From NCBI RefSeq assembly GCF_042650125.1, contig NZ_JBHSAP010000007.1, positions 372,001 through 436,000 on the forward strand: a stretch of 64,000 nucleotides of DNA. Reading direction: 5' to 3'. The stretch is from Salinithrix halophila. GTDB lineage: Bacteria; Bacillota; Bacilli; Thermoactinomycetales; DSM-45169. The notes below the pieces were generated by a model that was not told the DNA's origin, did not search any database, and was given only the letters and a program-made list of their open reading frames with translations. The position numbers and the translations under genes are program-made. Shown piece after piece: positions 51,841 through 60,350 of the stretch. Positions within the stretch are counted from its first letter, which is position 1, and the number at the start of each line of letters is the position of its first letter.

Positions 51841-52260
51841 TTATCGGCGATCATAGGTAACAGCAGGGTATTGGTGGGTTCGCTCCAGCCCGAGGAGATC
51901 CGCTGCCCGACCCGATTGGACAAAGGTTCCCCGCCGCCGTTTCTCTCCTGCCATCACCTGAACCCGGATATAAGCATATCCCGCTTTATTCCGATCCATA
52001 TAATCCGCTGCCACTTTTTTTAGATCCATTTCCGATTGTGCCTGTGTGGAAAGTTTTGCCTTTAAGAAAGGAACCTCTTCTCCCGGCCGATCCACCCGCT
52101 CTTCCACTCGGTAAGAGGGAATATCTCTATCGGGTACATTCAGTTGGTCAAAGGGAGACAACTCCTTGGAAGCGTATAGACCGAAGGAGAGTGCCCCTGC
52201 CATACAGAGCAGACCCGAGACTACCAAGCCGACCATCACCCATTGTTTTATCCGATCCAT
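51841..52260 (-). CDS. Membrane-anchored protein upstream of the oxidase gene
   Basis: The 139-residue product has one N-terminal membrane helix (WVMVGLVVSGLLCMAGALSF) and an extracellular charged domain (LKAKLSTQAQSEMDLKKVAA, YMDRNKAGYAYIRVQVM). No family is recognised. The start at 52260 follows GGAGGGAG. It precedes the oxidase subunit I gene by 34 bp on the same strand and may be part of the oxidase unit; it contains no heme or copper motif. Confidence 0.65.
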   Translation of the reverse strand: MDRIKQWVMVGLVVSGLLCMAGALSFGLYASKELSPFDQLNVPDRDIPSYRVEERVDRPGEEVPFLKAKLSTQAQSEMDLKKVAADYMDRNKAGYAYIRVQVMAGEKRRRGTFVQSGRAADLLGLERTHQYPAVTYDRR

Positions 52261-52440
52261 GCCTCTCCCTCCGAATCGACTCATGATCCAAATTCTCCTA
52301 CTACGCACCTTTTCCCCAGCCATCCTCCTTTTGAACTTCCTTTCCCGTCCGAGAAGCGGTAAAATAAAAATCGCTTCCCTTTTAACGACAACATGAGATC
52401 CAGTATGATCGATGATTGAAATGAAAGGCGGCATATACTG

Positions 52441-52923
52441 ATGTGGAACACGCTTTTGGACAACTACCCCCTTTGGGCTGCCCTAACGGCCATTACTTTG
52501 GCCCAGCTCCTGAAGGTTCCCTGGAACTATACGATCACCCGTCAGTGGGACTGGAACTGGGTGCTCAACACCGGCGGTATGCCCAGCGGACACACAGCAG
52601 CTGTCACCTCCCTGGCGACATCCATCGGGATCTGGGAAGGATTCGGCTCTCCTTTCTTTGCCATCACCACCGTCCTTGCCCTGATTGTCATGTATGACGC
52701 GACAGGAGTTCGGCGTCAGGCTGGGATGCAAGCACAGGTACTTAATCAATTAGCCGAAGATTTCTCTCAGGTGTTGGATGAAATCCGTCATATCAAACAA
52801 AAATCACCCCGGGAAACAGGGGTGAAATTAAAGGAGATCCTGGGTCATCAACCCATCGAGGTCTTTATAGGTGCTTGGTTTGGCATAGGAATCGCCTTGC
52901 TCCTTTACTGGTTGTGGATCTGA
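52441..52923 (+). CDS. yuiD: Divergent PAP2-family (DUF212) membrane protein, YuiD-like
   Basis: The 160-residue protein has the divergent PAP2 phosphatase core NTGGMPSGHTAAVTSLATSI (about 43-62) and LIVMYDATGVRRQAGMQAQV (about 80-99), with three or four membrane segments. It probably dephosphorylates a lipid pyrophosphate. In Bacillus it lies beside yuiB/yuiA/yumB, as it does here in looser order. Confidence 0.85.
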   Translation: MWNTLLDNYPLWAALTAITLAQLLKVPWNYTITRQWDWNWVLNTGGMPSGHTAAVTSLATSIGIWEGFGSPFFAITTVLALIVMYDATGVRRQAGMQAQVLNQLAEDFSQVLDEIRHIKQKSPRETGVKLKEILGHQPIEVFIGAWFGIGIALLLYWLWI

Positions 52924-52934
52924 TACGCCGGAAA

Positions 52935-53498
52935 TCAAAGAAAGCGACTCATAAAGATTTCGTCCACATACTTCCCTTTCAGGATCGCCTGTCGGCGGCG
53001 CCTTCCTTCCAGGCGAAATCCATATTTCTTATACAACTGAATCGCCCGATTATTGCTGGACCACACATCCAGATTGATTTTCTCGATGCCTTTTCTACTT
53101 GCCCACTCGATCGTGTATTCCATCAGCTTTTTTCCGAGGCCCGTCCCCCGGTAACCGGGGACCAACCATGTGCGGAATTTTGCCGTATGGTGGCTCACTC
53201 CTTCTGAACCACGAATTAACAGGGCAACCCCGGAAATCTTACCATCAACCTCTACCACGGTGTACATTCCGCCGTTATCCTGTATCTTGCGTATCTCCGC
53301 CCTCTCGTCCTCTTTGTTCGGCTTTTTGTCAGGGGTTTGGTCCAGATAAACCTGTTCTTCCACCACTTTCGCGAGACGCTGGGCAAGTTCGGCCGCATCG
53401 TCCTCGTTAGCGGGTCGGAGGGTTACGGCTTGTCCTTTTATCCGAAAATTGCGTCGCCATTGAAAAGGTTTTACAACGTTTTTCATATCAACAGCCAT
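52935..53498 (-). CDS. GNAT-family N-acetyltransferase
   Basis: The 187-residue enzyme carries the acetyl-CoA motif TWLVPGYRGTGLGKKLMEYT and NLDVWSSNNRAIQLYKKYGF, as in RimJ/RimL-like or SpeG-like acetyltransferases. The acceptor is unknown. The start at 53498 follows AAAGGAG (10 bases). It is divergent from the BtuF-like gene. Confidence 0.88.
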   Translation of the reverse strand: MAVDMKNVVKPFQWRRNFRIKGQAVTLRPANEDDAAELAQRLAKVVEEQVYLDQTPDKKPNKEDERAEIRKIQDNGGMYTVVEVDGKISGVALLIRGSEGVSHHTAKFRTWLVPGYRGTGLGKKLMEYTIEWASRKGIEKINLDVWSSNNRAIQLYKKYGFRLEGRRRRQAILKGKYVDEIFMSRFL

Positions 53499-53567
53499 GA
53501 AAATGGGTTCTCCTTTCGGATCATTGGGGCCTTTCACTTTTTCACACGTCAAAGGAGTTGAGTGGGA

Positions 53568-54374
53568 ATGCAACGTATCGTGTCAATCTGTCCCAGTAAC
53601 ACGGAAATCTTATTTGCCTTGGGGCTGGGAGACCAAGTAGTCGGTGTAGACGATTATTCGGACTGGCCAGAAGCGGTCAATGAACTCCCTCGCCTCGGCC
53701 CGGACCTGAATATTGATATAGAAAAAGTAAAGGCTCTCAAGCCAGACTGGGTGCTAGCATCTCTTAGCGTCCCGGGCATGGAGAAAAACATCGAAAAGCT
53801 GGAAAGAGAACGTATTCCTCATGTGGTTTTATACCCGGATCGGATTGAAGGTATTCCATCCGACCTGGTAAAAGTGGGGCGACAGGCAGGAGTGGAATAC
53901 CTTGCCCGATTATTGGCTGAAAAATTCCAATCCCGACTGGATGAAATCAAAACCAGGGTCCCCCTTAATCGGCCCTCTCCTCGCCTTTATTGGGAATGGT
54001 GGCCAAAACCGGTCTTTACCCCCGGAAAAGCCAACTGGTTGACCGATGTCAGCCAAATTGTCGGAGGGATCAATGTCTTCGGAGATGATGAAGGCCAAGC
54101 GATTCAAACGGACTGGGATGAAGTCGCCAGACGGAGGCCGGATTTCACCTTGGTTGCTTGGACCGGCGTCCCTATCCATCGAGTTAAAAAAAGCCTCATC
54201 CTCAACCGCCCCCCATGGAAGGGCCTTCCTTTCGCCAGGGAAGAGCGAGTCCACATCCTGGAGGAAGGCTGGTATTGCCGTCCTTCCCAACGGATACTGA
54301 CGGGTATCCAACACTTGGCTCACCTTTTGTACCCCGACGTGTTCCATGAAGCCGATCCCGATAACCCCTTGTGA
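53568..54374 (+). CDS. Cobalamin-binding-like protein (BtuF fold) without signal peptide
   Basis: The 268-residue product has the periplasmic-binding fold of BtuF/FecB (IVSICPSNTEILFALGLGDQ, VVGVDDYSDWPEA, KALKPDWVLAS, YWEWWPKPVFTPGK), but begins directly with the mature domain. It would remain cytosolic unless exported another way. The family of such 'ABC substrate-binding-like' cytosolic proteins is common in Bacillales and may handle corrinoids or iron. AAAGGAG lies 10 bases before ATG 53568 (a GTG six bases earlier is possible). No ABC permease is nearby. Confidence 0.8.
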   Translation: MQRIVSICPSNTEILFALGLGDQVVGVDDYSDWPEAVNELPRLGPDLNIDIEKVKALKPDWVLASLSVPGMEKNIEKLERERIPHVVLYPDRIEGIPSDLVKVGRQAGVEYLARLLAEKFQSRLDEIKTRVPLNRPSPRLYWEWWPKPVFTPGKANWLTDVSQIVGGINVFGDDEGQAIQTDWDEVARRRPDFTLVAWTGVPIHRVKKSLILNRPPWKGLPFAREERVHILEEGWYCRPSQRILTGIQHLAHLLYPDVFHEADPDNPL

Positions 54375-54379
54375 TAAAG

Positions 54380-54575
54380 AAATACGCCTCCACTCGGAGG
54401 CGTTGAGACTGCTGACAAAGTTCCTTCCTGCACCACAAAGGCGGGCCGGTTTCCGGCGAAGCGCCTGTTCGACCGACCACTCAGCGGAGCGACATTCCCT
54501 GCATCTGCGGGAGGTACATCGGGCGCGGAGTCGGAAATCCGGCCCTCCACCCCTGATCCGGACTGTAGCCCGGTT
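54380..54575. other. GC-rich intergenic region
   Basis: No gene is seen. ACGCCTCC/GGAGGCGT (54390-54409) forms a terminator-like hairpin without T run. The remainder (about 54440-54560) is GC-rich with short palindromes such as GGCCGGTTTCCGGC. Confidence 0.4.
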
Positions 54576-54833
54576 TTAAAACATCCGGTATCCGTTTACC
54601 CTAAGGTATCGGATCGTCCAACTTCCCGCCAGGATCCCGATCAGCCCCATGGCCAACATCAGATAGTCACCGCTCTTCAACACTCCCATGGTGACAAAAT
54701 AATAAGTGAGGAGACCGGCGTAAAGAACTAACGGCACCCAGGTGGTTTTCAGGATCATATTTAAAATGAAGGAAATTCCAAAACCCATAAAAGTGAACAG
54801 TAATACGGCGACGACAATTTGGGGCAGACTCAC
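54576..54833 (-). CDS. yuiB: YuiB-like small membrane protein
   Basis: The 85-residue product has three hydrophobic segments and begins MSLPQIVVAVLLFTFMGFGI with FILNMILKTTWVPLVLYAG, matching my memory of YuiB. The GTG start at 54833 is chosen because GGAGGG lies six bases upstream. Function unknown. Confidence 0.75.
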   Translation of the reverse strand: MSLPQIVVAVLLFTFMGFGISFILNMILKTTWVPLVLYAGLLTYYFVTMGVLKSGDYLMLAMGLIGILAGSWTIRYLRVNGYRMF

Positions 54834-54961
54834 AACCATCCCTCCGAAAGGAAGCTGAAAATGAAACCTTCAATCATCGATCAGTTTACAGAAAATCGGG
54901 AATGGGGTCAATGAACGAAGAGGACGGTTTGTGGCTTTCTACTGACACTTTCCCGGTCTGT

Positions 54962-54991
54962 TTGCGGGAAGGCTCAGCTTTGGATTACAAT
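54962..54991 (+). promoter_or_regulatory. Sigma-A-type promoter of the chlorite-dismutase-family gene
   Basis: TTGCGG (54962-54967), 18 bp, TACAAT (54986-54991), 35 bases before the ATG. Confidence 0.7.
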
Positions 54992-55026
54992 AGGTTGTGA
55001 AGTCGCGAATATAGGGGGATTGCAGC

Positions 55027-55803
55027 ATGCGTCCACAATCGGGAGGAAGACCTCCGATGGGTCGCCCGGGCACAGCTTCCGGCCCGCAAGCCGGCGCTGA
55101 CCAACAGTCCAGGCCGAAATTGCCGACCCAGTTCGTCAATTTTGTCTTTTTCAAAGTCGACCCCGCTTTCCGCCGTCTAAGTGCGGATGAGCAACAAAAA
55201 GGGAAAGAAGAATTCACCGCTGTCGTGAAGGAATACCAAGGCAGTGGCACGATGGTCAATGCTTACTCCATGGTGGGGATCCGTTCTGATGCTGACTTTA
55301 TGTTGTGGCGGATCGCTAAACAGGTGGAGACTTTCCAAGAGATGAGCCATCGACTCCTTCATACAGGGCTGGGCAAATACCTGGAAATCACCTACTCTTA
55401 CCTTTCCTTCACCAAACGGAGTATGTACGTGGATAAAATGGATCCTGAACATCAGAATCCCCGGGTTTATATCATTCCGGGAATGAAAAAATACCTCTTC
55501 GTCTATCCCTTTATCAAAACACGGGATTGGTATCAACTCTCCTATCCGGCCCGCCAAGGCATGATGGACGAGCACATCCAGGTGGGTAGCAAGTACCCAT
55601 CGGTCAAACTGAATACCACCTACAGTTTCGGGATCGATGACCACGAGTTCGTAGTCGCCTTCGAAACGGATGAAATCACTGATTTCTCCATATTGGTTCA
55701 GGAGCTTAGGGAGACAGAGGCCAGCCGCTATACCTTACGGGATGTGCCAATGTTTACCTGTGTCCATTACCCGGAAGTGATGGATTGTCTCAATACCCTT
55801 TGA
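55027..55803 (+). CDS. Chlorite dismutase-family heme protein (HemQ-like)
   Basis: The 258-residue protein has a Pro/Gly-rich N-terminal extension (about 1-30), then two ferredoxin-like halves: QFVNFVFFKVDPAFRRLSAD, GIRSDADFMLWRIAKQVETF, ITYSYLSFTKRSMYVDK, KYLFVYPFIKTRDWYQLSYP, and NTTYSFGIDDHEFVVAFETD. The axial-type His lies in MMDEHIQVG and the SMYVDK region has a Tyr. Its relatives in Gram-positives include coproheme decarboxylase (HemQ); this more archaeal-type subgroup could have that or another heme role. It is monocistronic with its own promoter. Confidence 0.82.
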   Translation: MRPQSGGRPPMGRPGTASGPQAGADQQSRPKLPTQFVNFVFFKVDPAFRRLSADEQQKGKEEFTAVVKEYQGSGTMVNAYSMVGIRSDADFMLWRIAKQVETFQEMSHRLLHTGLGKYLEITYSYLSFTKRSMYVDKMDPEHQNPRVYIIPGMKKYLFVYPFIKTRDWYQLSYPARQGMMDEHIQVGSKYPSVKLNTTYSFGIDDHEFVVAFETDEITDFSILVQELRETEASRYTLRDVPMFTCVHYPEVMDCLNTL

Positions 55804-55808
55804 TACGA

Positions 55809-55840
55809 AAAGCTCCGGCCTATCTCATGGCCGGAGCTTT
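55809..55840. terminator. Bidirectional terminator
   Basis: AAAGCTCCGGCC/GGCCGGAGCTTT with an 8-base loop between the convergent heme-protein and yuiA genes. Confidence 0.85.
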
Positions 55841-55842
55841 GA

Positions 55843-55977
55843 TCATTTTTTCGGCTTTTTGCCGGTGCCTTCGCAGCACCCGCAAGTCTCCGATCCGCCT
55901 AAAAGCAACTGATAATATCCTTGACCTCCGCAATAGAGGCACTTTTCCTCCGTGCGGATCAAGGTATTTGTTGTCAT
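55843..55977 (-). CDS. yuiA: YuiA-like zinc-finger small protein
   Basis: The 44-residue product begins MTTNTLIRTEEKCLYCGGQG and continues YYQLLLGGSETCGCCEGTGK. It has two CxxC(x)G knuckles (CLYCGGQG, CGCCEGTG) of the DnaJ-like zinc type and the LLGGSETC core I recall from YuiA. GGGGG lies nine bases before ATG 55977. It was found by eye between larger genes. Its neighbours yumB, yumC and yuiB match the Bacillus order. Confidence 0.75.
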   Translation of the reverse strand: MTTNTLIRTEEKCLYCGGQGYYQLLLGGSETCGCCEGTGKKPKK

Positions 55978-56044
55978 AACCAAAAACCCCCTGTGGTGTG
56001 AAGTTACGTTTCTTTAATTTTCAGATAATCATACAGGAATCTCG

Positions 56045-56189
56045 AAAAAAAAGAAAGAGGGAATAACTGGATATCAACGCTCCCTCCCTCTATGTAAGCG
56101 TCATCATCATCAGGATGCTCCGATTTTCACCAAATCGGAGATTTTATCACGAAGGACTGGCCTGAACACCCCAAAGGAGGTACCCATCC
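56045..56189. other. Paired hairpins upstream of yuiA and the aldo-keto reductase
   Basis: CTCCGATTT/AAATCGGAG (56119-56141) and, on the minus strand, AGAGGGA..TCCCTCTTTCTTTTTTTT (about 56046-56095) form two stems, the second with a T8 run. Together they could be a small RNA or leader on the minus strand, or an attenuator for the plus-strand gene. Confidence 0.35.
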
Positions 56190-57020
56190 ATGATCCGAGA
56201 GATAACCGATACGACCATCCTACATAATGGGGTTCACATGCCCTGGTTGGGTCTGGGCGTATACAAAGTGATGGAAGGCGAAGAAGTCGTCCAGGCGGTA
56301 GCGGCAGCTTTGCGCCATGGTTACCGCAGCATTGACACCGCCTCCCTATACCAAAACGAAGGAGGGGTCGGACAGGGAGTCCGAGAGTCCGGAATCAATC
56401 GGAATGAGGTGTTTATCACCACCAAAGTATGGAACACCGATCAGGGGTATGACAAAACCCTACGAGCCTTTGAGGAAAGCCGCCGGAAATTGGATTGTGG
56501 TCCCCTTGACCTCTACCTGATTCATTGGCCCGTCAAAGGGAAGTACCGAGAGACCTGGCGAGCCATGGAACGTTTATATGAAGAAGGACAGACTAGGGCG
56601 ATCGGTGTTTCAAATTTCAACATCCACCACCTGAAGGATCTGATGCAACACAGTCGGATCAAACCGATGGTCAACCAGGTAGAATACCATCCCCGCCTCA
56701 CCCAAAAGGAACTTCACCATTTTTGCCGGGAAAATCACATCCAACTGGAGGCTTGGTCTCCATTGATGCGAGGGCGGCTCCTCGACCATGAAGTACTTAC
56801 ACGAATCGCTCGGATACACGGAAAAACCCCGGCACAAATCATCCTGCGGTGGGATCTGCAACACGGGATCGTCACTATTCCCAAATCGGTTAGGGAAGAT
56901 CGGATAAAAGCAAATGCCGACATCTTCGATTTTGAACTAAGTCAAGAAGAGATGACGCAAATCAATGACCTTAACCGGGGCCAGCGGGTAGGCCAAGACC
57001 CGGACAACTTCCACTTCTGA
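56190..57020 (+). CDS. Aldo/keto reductase
   Basis: The 276-residue TIM barrel has the catalytic tetrad: Asp and Tyr in SIDTASLYQNE, Lys in ITTKVWNTDQ and His in YLIHWPVKGK. The NADPH-binding IGVSNFNIHHL and IPKSVREDRIKANADIF segments are present. It resembles YtbE/YvgN-type enzymes that reduce methylglyoxal and other aldehydes. AAAGGAGG precedes the ATG. Confidence 0.92.
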   Translation: MIREITDTTILHNGVHMPWLGLGVYKVMEGEEVVQAVAAALRHGYRSIDTASLYQNEGGVGQGVRESGINRNEVFITTKVWNTDQGYDKTLRAFEESRRKLDCGPLDLYLIHWPVKGKYRETWRAMERLYEEGQTRAIGVSNFNIHHLKDLMQHSRIKPMVNQVEYHPRLTQKELHHFCRENHIQLEAWSPLMRGRLLDHEVLTRIARIHGKTPAQIILRWDLQHGIVTIPKSVREDRIKANADIFDFELSQEEMTQINDLNRGQRVGQDPDNFHF

Positions 57021-57024
57021 ATCA

Positions 57025-57054
57025 AAACAACTGGCGTTCTAACGCCGGTTGTTT
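57025..57054 (+). terminator. Terminator of the aldo/keto reductase gene
   Basis: AAACAACTGGCGTT/AACGCCGGTTGTTT (one G-T pair) with a 2-base loop. Confidence 0.75.
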
Positions 57055-57066
57055 GTAATAAAAAAA

Positions 57067-57089
57067 ACCTCGTTCCGCTATGGAACGAG
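57067..57089 (-). terminator. Terminator of the yumB-like gene
   Basis: CCTCGTTCC/GGAACGAGG with a 5-base loop, followed by TTTTTTTTATT on the minus strand. Confidence 0.85.
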
Positions 57090-57105
57090 GCAATAGGGAT
57101 GGGGA

Positions 57106-58302
57106 TTAGAATTTCGCTTTTTTGAAGACTAGAGGAAGACCGCCAACCATATAGTACCAGCGCCAATCAATGAGCCTTTTTATGAGGCTAGCTTGTGTAC
57201 CAAAGACTTTTCGATTGCCGACGATTCCGATGGCAGAACCTTTTCCGAGGGAAGCCACCGTACCTTTGAGTTGGAACCGGAAGGAAGTCGGTGAACCTCC
57301 GCGCAGAATCGCGGTCAGGTTTTTGGCCAAAGCTTCACCTTGTTGCATAGCCATTTGGGCCGTTGGAGGGTAAGGACGCTCCTGGTCGTTAAGGATCAGA
57401 GAGTTGTCCCCGATGATAAAGAGATCCTCATAACCCGGTGCCCGCAGGAACTCATCCACCTTCACCCGGCCGCGCATGGTTTCCAAGCCAGCTTTCTCCA
57501 GCAAGGAATTCCCCCGAACGCCGCAAGTCCAAACTACATTGGCCGACTTGAGCTCTTCGCCTCCTTTTAAGACGACCCCGTCAGGAGTAACCGCTTCGAT
57601 CGGTGTGCTGATTCGGAACTCAACACCCCGATCTTCAAGGTATTTGACGGCATAATCGACCAAATCTTTGTCGAAACCGGGAAGAACGGTTGGTGCCGCT
57701 TCGATATTGACCAGCCGTACCTTTTCTCGCGGAATATCGAACTGCCTGCACAACTTAGGCAGCCGATCAACCAGCTCACCGACAAATTCGATTCCAGTGA
57801 ATCCGGCACCTCCGACCACAATGGTGATCAATTCGTCGCTTTTTTCTTCACTCATCTGATAGCGGGAGAAATTGTATTCAATCCGCTCCCGGATCATCCG
57901 GACACTGTTTAGACTATTGATCAGGAGGGCATTTTCCAATACCCCTTTGGTACCGAAGGTTTCGGTTTCGGCACCGAGCCCGAACACCAGGTAGTCATAA
58001 GAAAGCGGCTCTTCGGAGCCCTCGAGATGAACCTGCTTTTTTTCCGGATCGAATCCAGTTACCTTATCCTGGACGAAGCGTACTTTGTCCCTGTTAATGA
58101 GGGAGTCAATCGACACCCTCGCATAATCGGGATCCAATGTACCCGCAGCGGGTTCGTGCAGTTTTGTTGTTACATAATGATAAGGATTCAGGTTCACCAG
58201 CGTAATTTCCGCTTCCTGATGGTTAAGCTGTTTTTGGAGTCCGAGAACGGTCATCAAACCCCCGTAACCGGCTCCCAATACGACAATTTTAGGAAGACCC
58301 AT
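57106..58302 (-). CDS. yumB: Type II NADH dehydrogenase-like flavoprotein, YumB-like
   Basis: The 398-residue protein has two Rossmann motifs, KIVVLGAGYGGLMTVLGL (FAD, N-terminus) and TIVVGGAGFTGIEFVGEL (NAD, about 160). NPYHYVTTKLHEPAAGT, DLFIIGDNS and PYPPTAQMAMQQGEALA are also typical NDH-2 segments. The C-terminal YYMVGGLPLVFKKAKF would form the membrane-binding helix. It transfers electrons from NADH to quinone or another acceptor. The start codon (two adjacent ATGs near 58302) is uncertain; the track of the family favours MGLPKIVVLG. Confidence 0.88.
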   Translation of the reverse strand: MGLPKIVVLGAGYGGLMTVLGLQKQLNHQEAEITLVNLNPYHYVTTKLHEPAAGTLDPDYARVSIDSLINRDKVRFVQDKVTGFDPEKKQVHLEGSEEPLSYDYLVFGLGAETETFGTKGVLENALLINSLNSVRMIRERIEYNFSRYQMSEEKSDELITIVVGGAGFTGIEFVGELVDRLPKLCRQFDIPREKVRLVNIEAAPTVLPGFDKDLVDYAVKYLEDRGVEFRISTPIEAVTPDGVVLKGGEELKSANVVWTCGVRGNSLLEKAGLETMRGRVKVDEFLRAPGYEDLFIIGDNSLILNDQERPYPPTAQMAMQQGEALAKNLTAILRGGSPTSFRFQLKGTVASLGKGSAIGIVGNRKVFGTQASLIKRLIDWRWYYMVGGLPLVFKKAKF

Positions 58303-58759
58303 CATAACCACATCCATTTAACTATGTTAAAAATCTCACAATGAAGCAGCCGCTACATCCGATTCCCTAGTCCATCATAAGATTTTCATAACGATTTGAC
58401 AAGGGGTCTCTTCATTCACATTTTTCCCCCCTCCGCTTTCCCTATCCGAAGCGAAGATTAGGTGAAATGCCTCACAAAGACCTCCTCATCCTTTTCCTCT
58501 CTCCTTCTCTTCCGCAAAAGCCTTGTGAGGTGACAAGAATTAACTGTACAATAATGATTGGCAACAAAGGGGAAAAACGGAATCCCTATTGACTCGAATC
58601 CACTGGGCCTCATCCCTGACTATCCATTCGGCTCACGGTTTTCTTTCCCCCTTTCGATTGGTGCCTTTTTCAGGTTCATGGTAGAATACATGTCATACGG
58701 TTTTTGCCTACCCCAAAGGCGCCATGCTTTTGAGAATTGGATCGGAGGTGCAACGCCCC
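58303..58759. other. Intergenic region before yumC
   Basis: No gene is seen. Candidate promoters on the plus strand are TTGTGA-18 bp-TACAAT (about 58527-58556) and TTGGTG-18 bp-TAGAAT (about 58659-58688). A poor open frame (58558-58773) is not supported. Confidence 0.4.
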
Positions 58760-59764
58760 ATGTCAGTGGATGATACACCACAAACTGAAGTGATGGATAT
58801 CACGATTATCGGCGGCGGCCCCACAGGCCTCTTTGCCGCATTTTATGCTGGAATGCGAAAATCAACGGTCAAGGTACTCGAGAGCATGCCCCAGCTGGGC
58901 GGCCAACTCTCAGCCCTCTACCCTGAGAAGTACATTTACGACGTAGCTGGTTTTCCTAAGGTTCGGGCTCAAGAACTCGTCGATAACCTGGTAGAACAAT
59001 GCCAATTGTTCAACCCCCATTTTTGCATAGAGGAAAAAGTACTTCATTTAGAGAAAAACGCGGACGGAATTTTTGAAATCACCACAGACAAGCGTGTTCA
59101 TCTGTCCAAATCCGTCATCATTACCGCCGGCTGTGGCGCTTTCGAACCCCGAAAGCTAAATATTCCAGGCAGTGAGAAGTATGAAGATACCAACCTTTTC
59201 TATTTCGTGAAGGATTTACAACAGTTTGCTGGCAAAGACGTTTTGATTGCTGGTGGCGGTGATTCAGCGGTCGACTGGGCTAATATGTTGGAACCGATCG
59301 CCAACCAAGTGACTGTCATCCACCGACGGGATCAATTCCGCGCCCATGAAACCAGCGTGGAGAAGATGCGAAACTCCCGTGTGCAAGTGGTGACCCCGCG
59401 GGAAATCCTCGCCCTCCATGGAGAAGATCACATCGAAAAAGCGGTAATCGCCGATAAAAAACAAAACTTGGTGGAAGAATTGAATGTGGATGCCGTCATC
59501 GTCAGTTATGGATTTGTTTCCTCCCTGGGTCCGATCCAGGAATGGGGGCTGGAAATCGAAAAAGGCTCCCTGGTGGTCAACTCCCGCATGGAGACAAACA
59601 TACCCGGAATCTATGCCGCCGGTGATATCGCCACCTATCCCGGCAAAGTGAAATTGATTGCCGTCGGCTTCGGGGAAGCCCCCACTGCCGTCAACAATGC
59701 AAAACAATACATGGATCCTAAAGCCCGCCTTCAACCGGGCCACAGCTCCAATATGAAACTTTGA
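58760..59764 (+). CDS. yumC: Ferredoxin/flavodoxin-NADP+ reductase, type 2 (YumC-like)
   Basis: The 334-residue thioredoxin-reductase-like flavoprotein has FAD motif IIGGGPTGLFAAFYAGMRKS and NADP motif LIAGGGDSAVDWANML. IHRRDQFRAHE is typical of the Bacillus YumC subgroup. It lacks the CxxC of thioredoxin reductases, as expected. It supplies electrons to ferredoxins or flavodoxins for P450s and heme enzymes. The start at 58760 has CGGAGGTG upstream. Confidence 0.92.
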   Translation: MSVDDTPQTEVMDITIIGGGPTGLFAAFYAGMRKSTVKVLESMPQLGGQLSALYPEKYIYDVAGFPKVRAQELVDNLVEQCQLFNPHFCIEEKVLHLEKNADGIFEITTDKRVHLSKSVIITAGCGAFEPRKLNIPGSEKYEDTNLFYFVKDLQQFAGKDVLIAGGGDSAVDWANMLEPIANQVTVIHRRDQFRAHETSVEKMRNSRVQVVTPREILALHGEDHIEKAVIADKKQNLVEELNVDAVIVSYGFVSSLGPIQEWGLEIEKGSLVVNSRMETNIPGIYAAGDIATYPGKVKLIAVGFGEAPTAVNNAKQYMDPKARLQPGHSSNMKL

Positions 59765-59769
59765 CCTCC

Positions 59770-59790
59770 CCCCTCTTACGAGGGGTTTTT
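59770..59790 (+). terminator. Terminator of yumC
   Basis: CCCCTC/GAGGGG with a 4-base loop and T6. Confidence 0.88.
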
Positions 59791-59855
59791 TAGTGATTGG
59801 ATGGATGTTTTTGACGAGAGGTGACAAGCTAACAAAAAAATAGAGGAGGAAATTT

Positions 59856-60047
59856 ATGAACCGAGTTCGCAACATCTCCGCCCCCCTTTACCACTTCCTG
59901 ATAACAGGGGCCACCTTGGTAATCCCTCTTCTGATCTTTTTTGGGATGAAAGGGCAGGGATTAAGTATCGTCACGGTCACGAGTATAGCGATCCTCTCTT
60001 TTCTTCTTCTGCTTGCTTGGCTTCTTATTCCCAATAAAGTGCGGTGA
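59856..60047 (+). CDS. Small two-helix membrane protein
   Basis: The 63-residue product has two helices (FLITGATLVIPLLIFFGMKG and VTSIAILSFLLLLAWLLIPN). AGAGGAGG precedes the ATG, a very strong site. It overlaps or abuts the zinc-ribbon gene by a GTGA junction, so the pair is coupled. Function unknown. Confidence 0.7.
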   Translation: MNRVRNISAPLYHFLITGATLVIPLLIFFGMKGQGLSIVTVTSIAILSFLLLLAWLLIPNKVR

Positions 60048-60052
60048 TCGCC

Positions 60053-60316
60053 ATGGACAGGCTGCTATCGACCGGCTGTCCCGTCTGTAACGGCTTTGAA
60101 ACACAAAACACCGCCTGTCCCCATTGCAGCGAATGGATGGAAGACCGGGGGCGGTTTTTCGATATCCTGGCCGATTACAGCCCATACCGCCCCATTGACG
60201 ATTTAAAGCGGACGGACGGATTCCGGGATCTTGAAGAAGCGTTGTGCCCTCATCAGCTGTTCTGCCGGAAGTGCGGCTACGAAGAAGTTATCATGATCCA
60301 CGAAATACGCCTATAA
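60053..60316 (+). CDS. Zinc-ribbon-like small protein
   Basis: The 87-residue product has a four-Cys ribbon in two knuckles (TGCPVCNGFETQNTACPHCS) and a second pair CPHQLFCRKCGYEE. An acidic middle lies between them. It could bind zinc and nucleic acid or a partner protein. The start is taken at ATG 60053; the GTG at 60044 overlaps the upstream stop. It is coupled to the membrane protein before it. Confidence 0.7.
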   Translation: MDRLLSTGCPVCNGFETQNTACPHCSEWMEDRGRFFDILADYSPYRPIDDLKRTDGFRDLEEALCPHQLFCRKCGYEEVIMIHEIRL

Positions 60317-60344
60317 AAAACCGCCACCAATCCGGGCGGTTTTT
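60315..60344. terminator. Bidirectional terminator
   Basis: AAAAACCGCC/GGCGGTTTTT with a 9-base loop between convergent genes. Confidence 0.88.
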
Positions 60345-60350
60345 CTCTTT

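Noticed and set aside
54380..54575. GC-rich palindromic stretch as a possible riboswitch or repeat element
   Set aside because: No conserved riboswitch core could be recognised and no second copy was found in the window.
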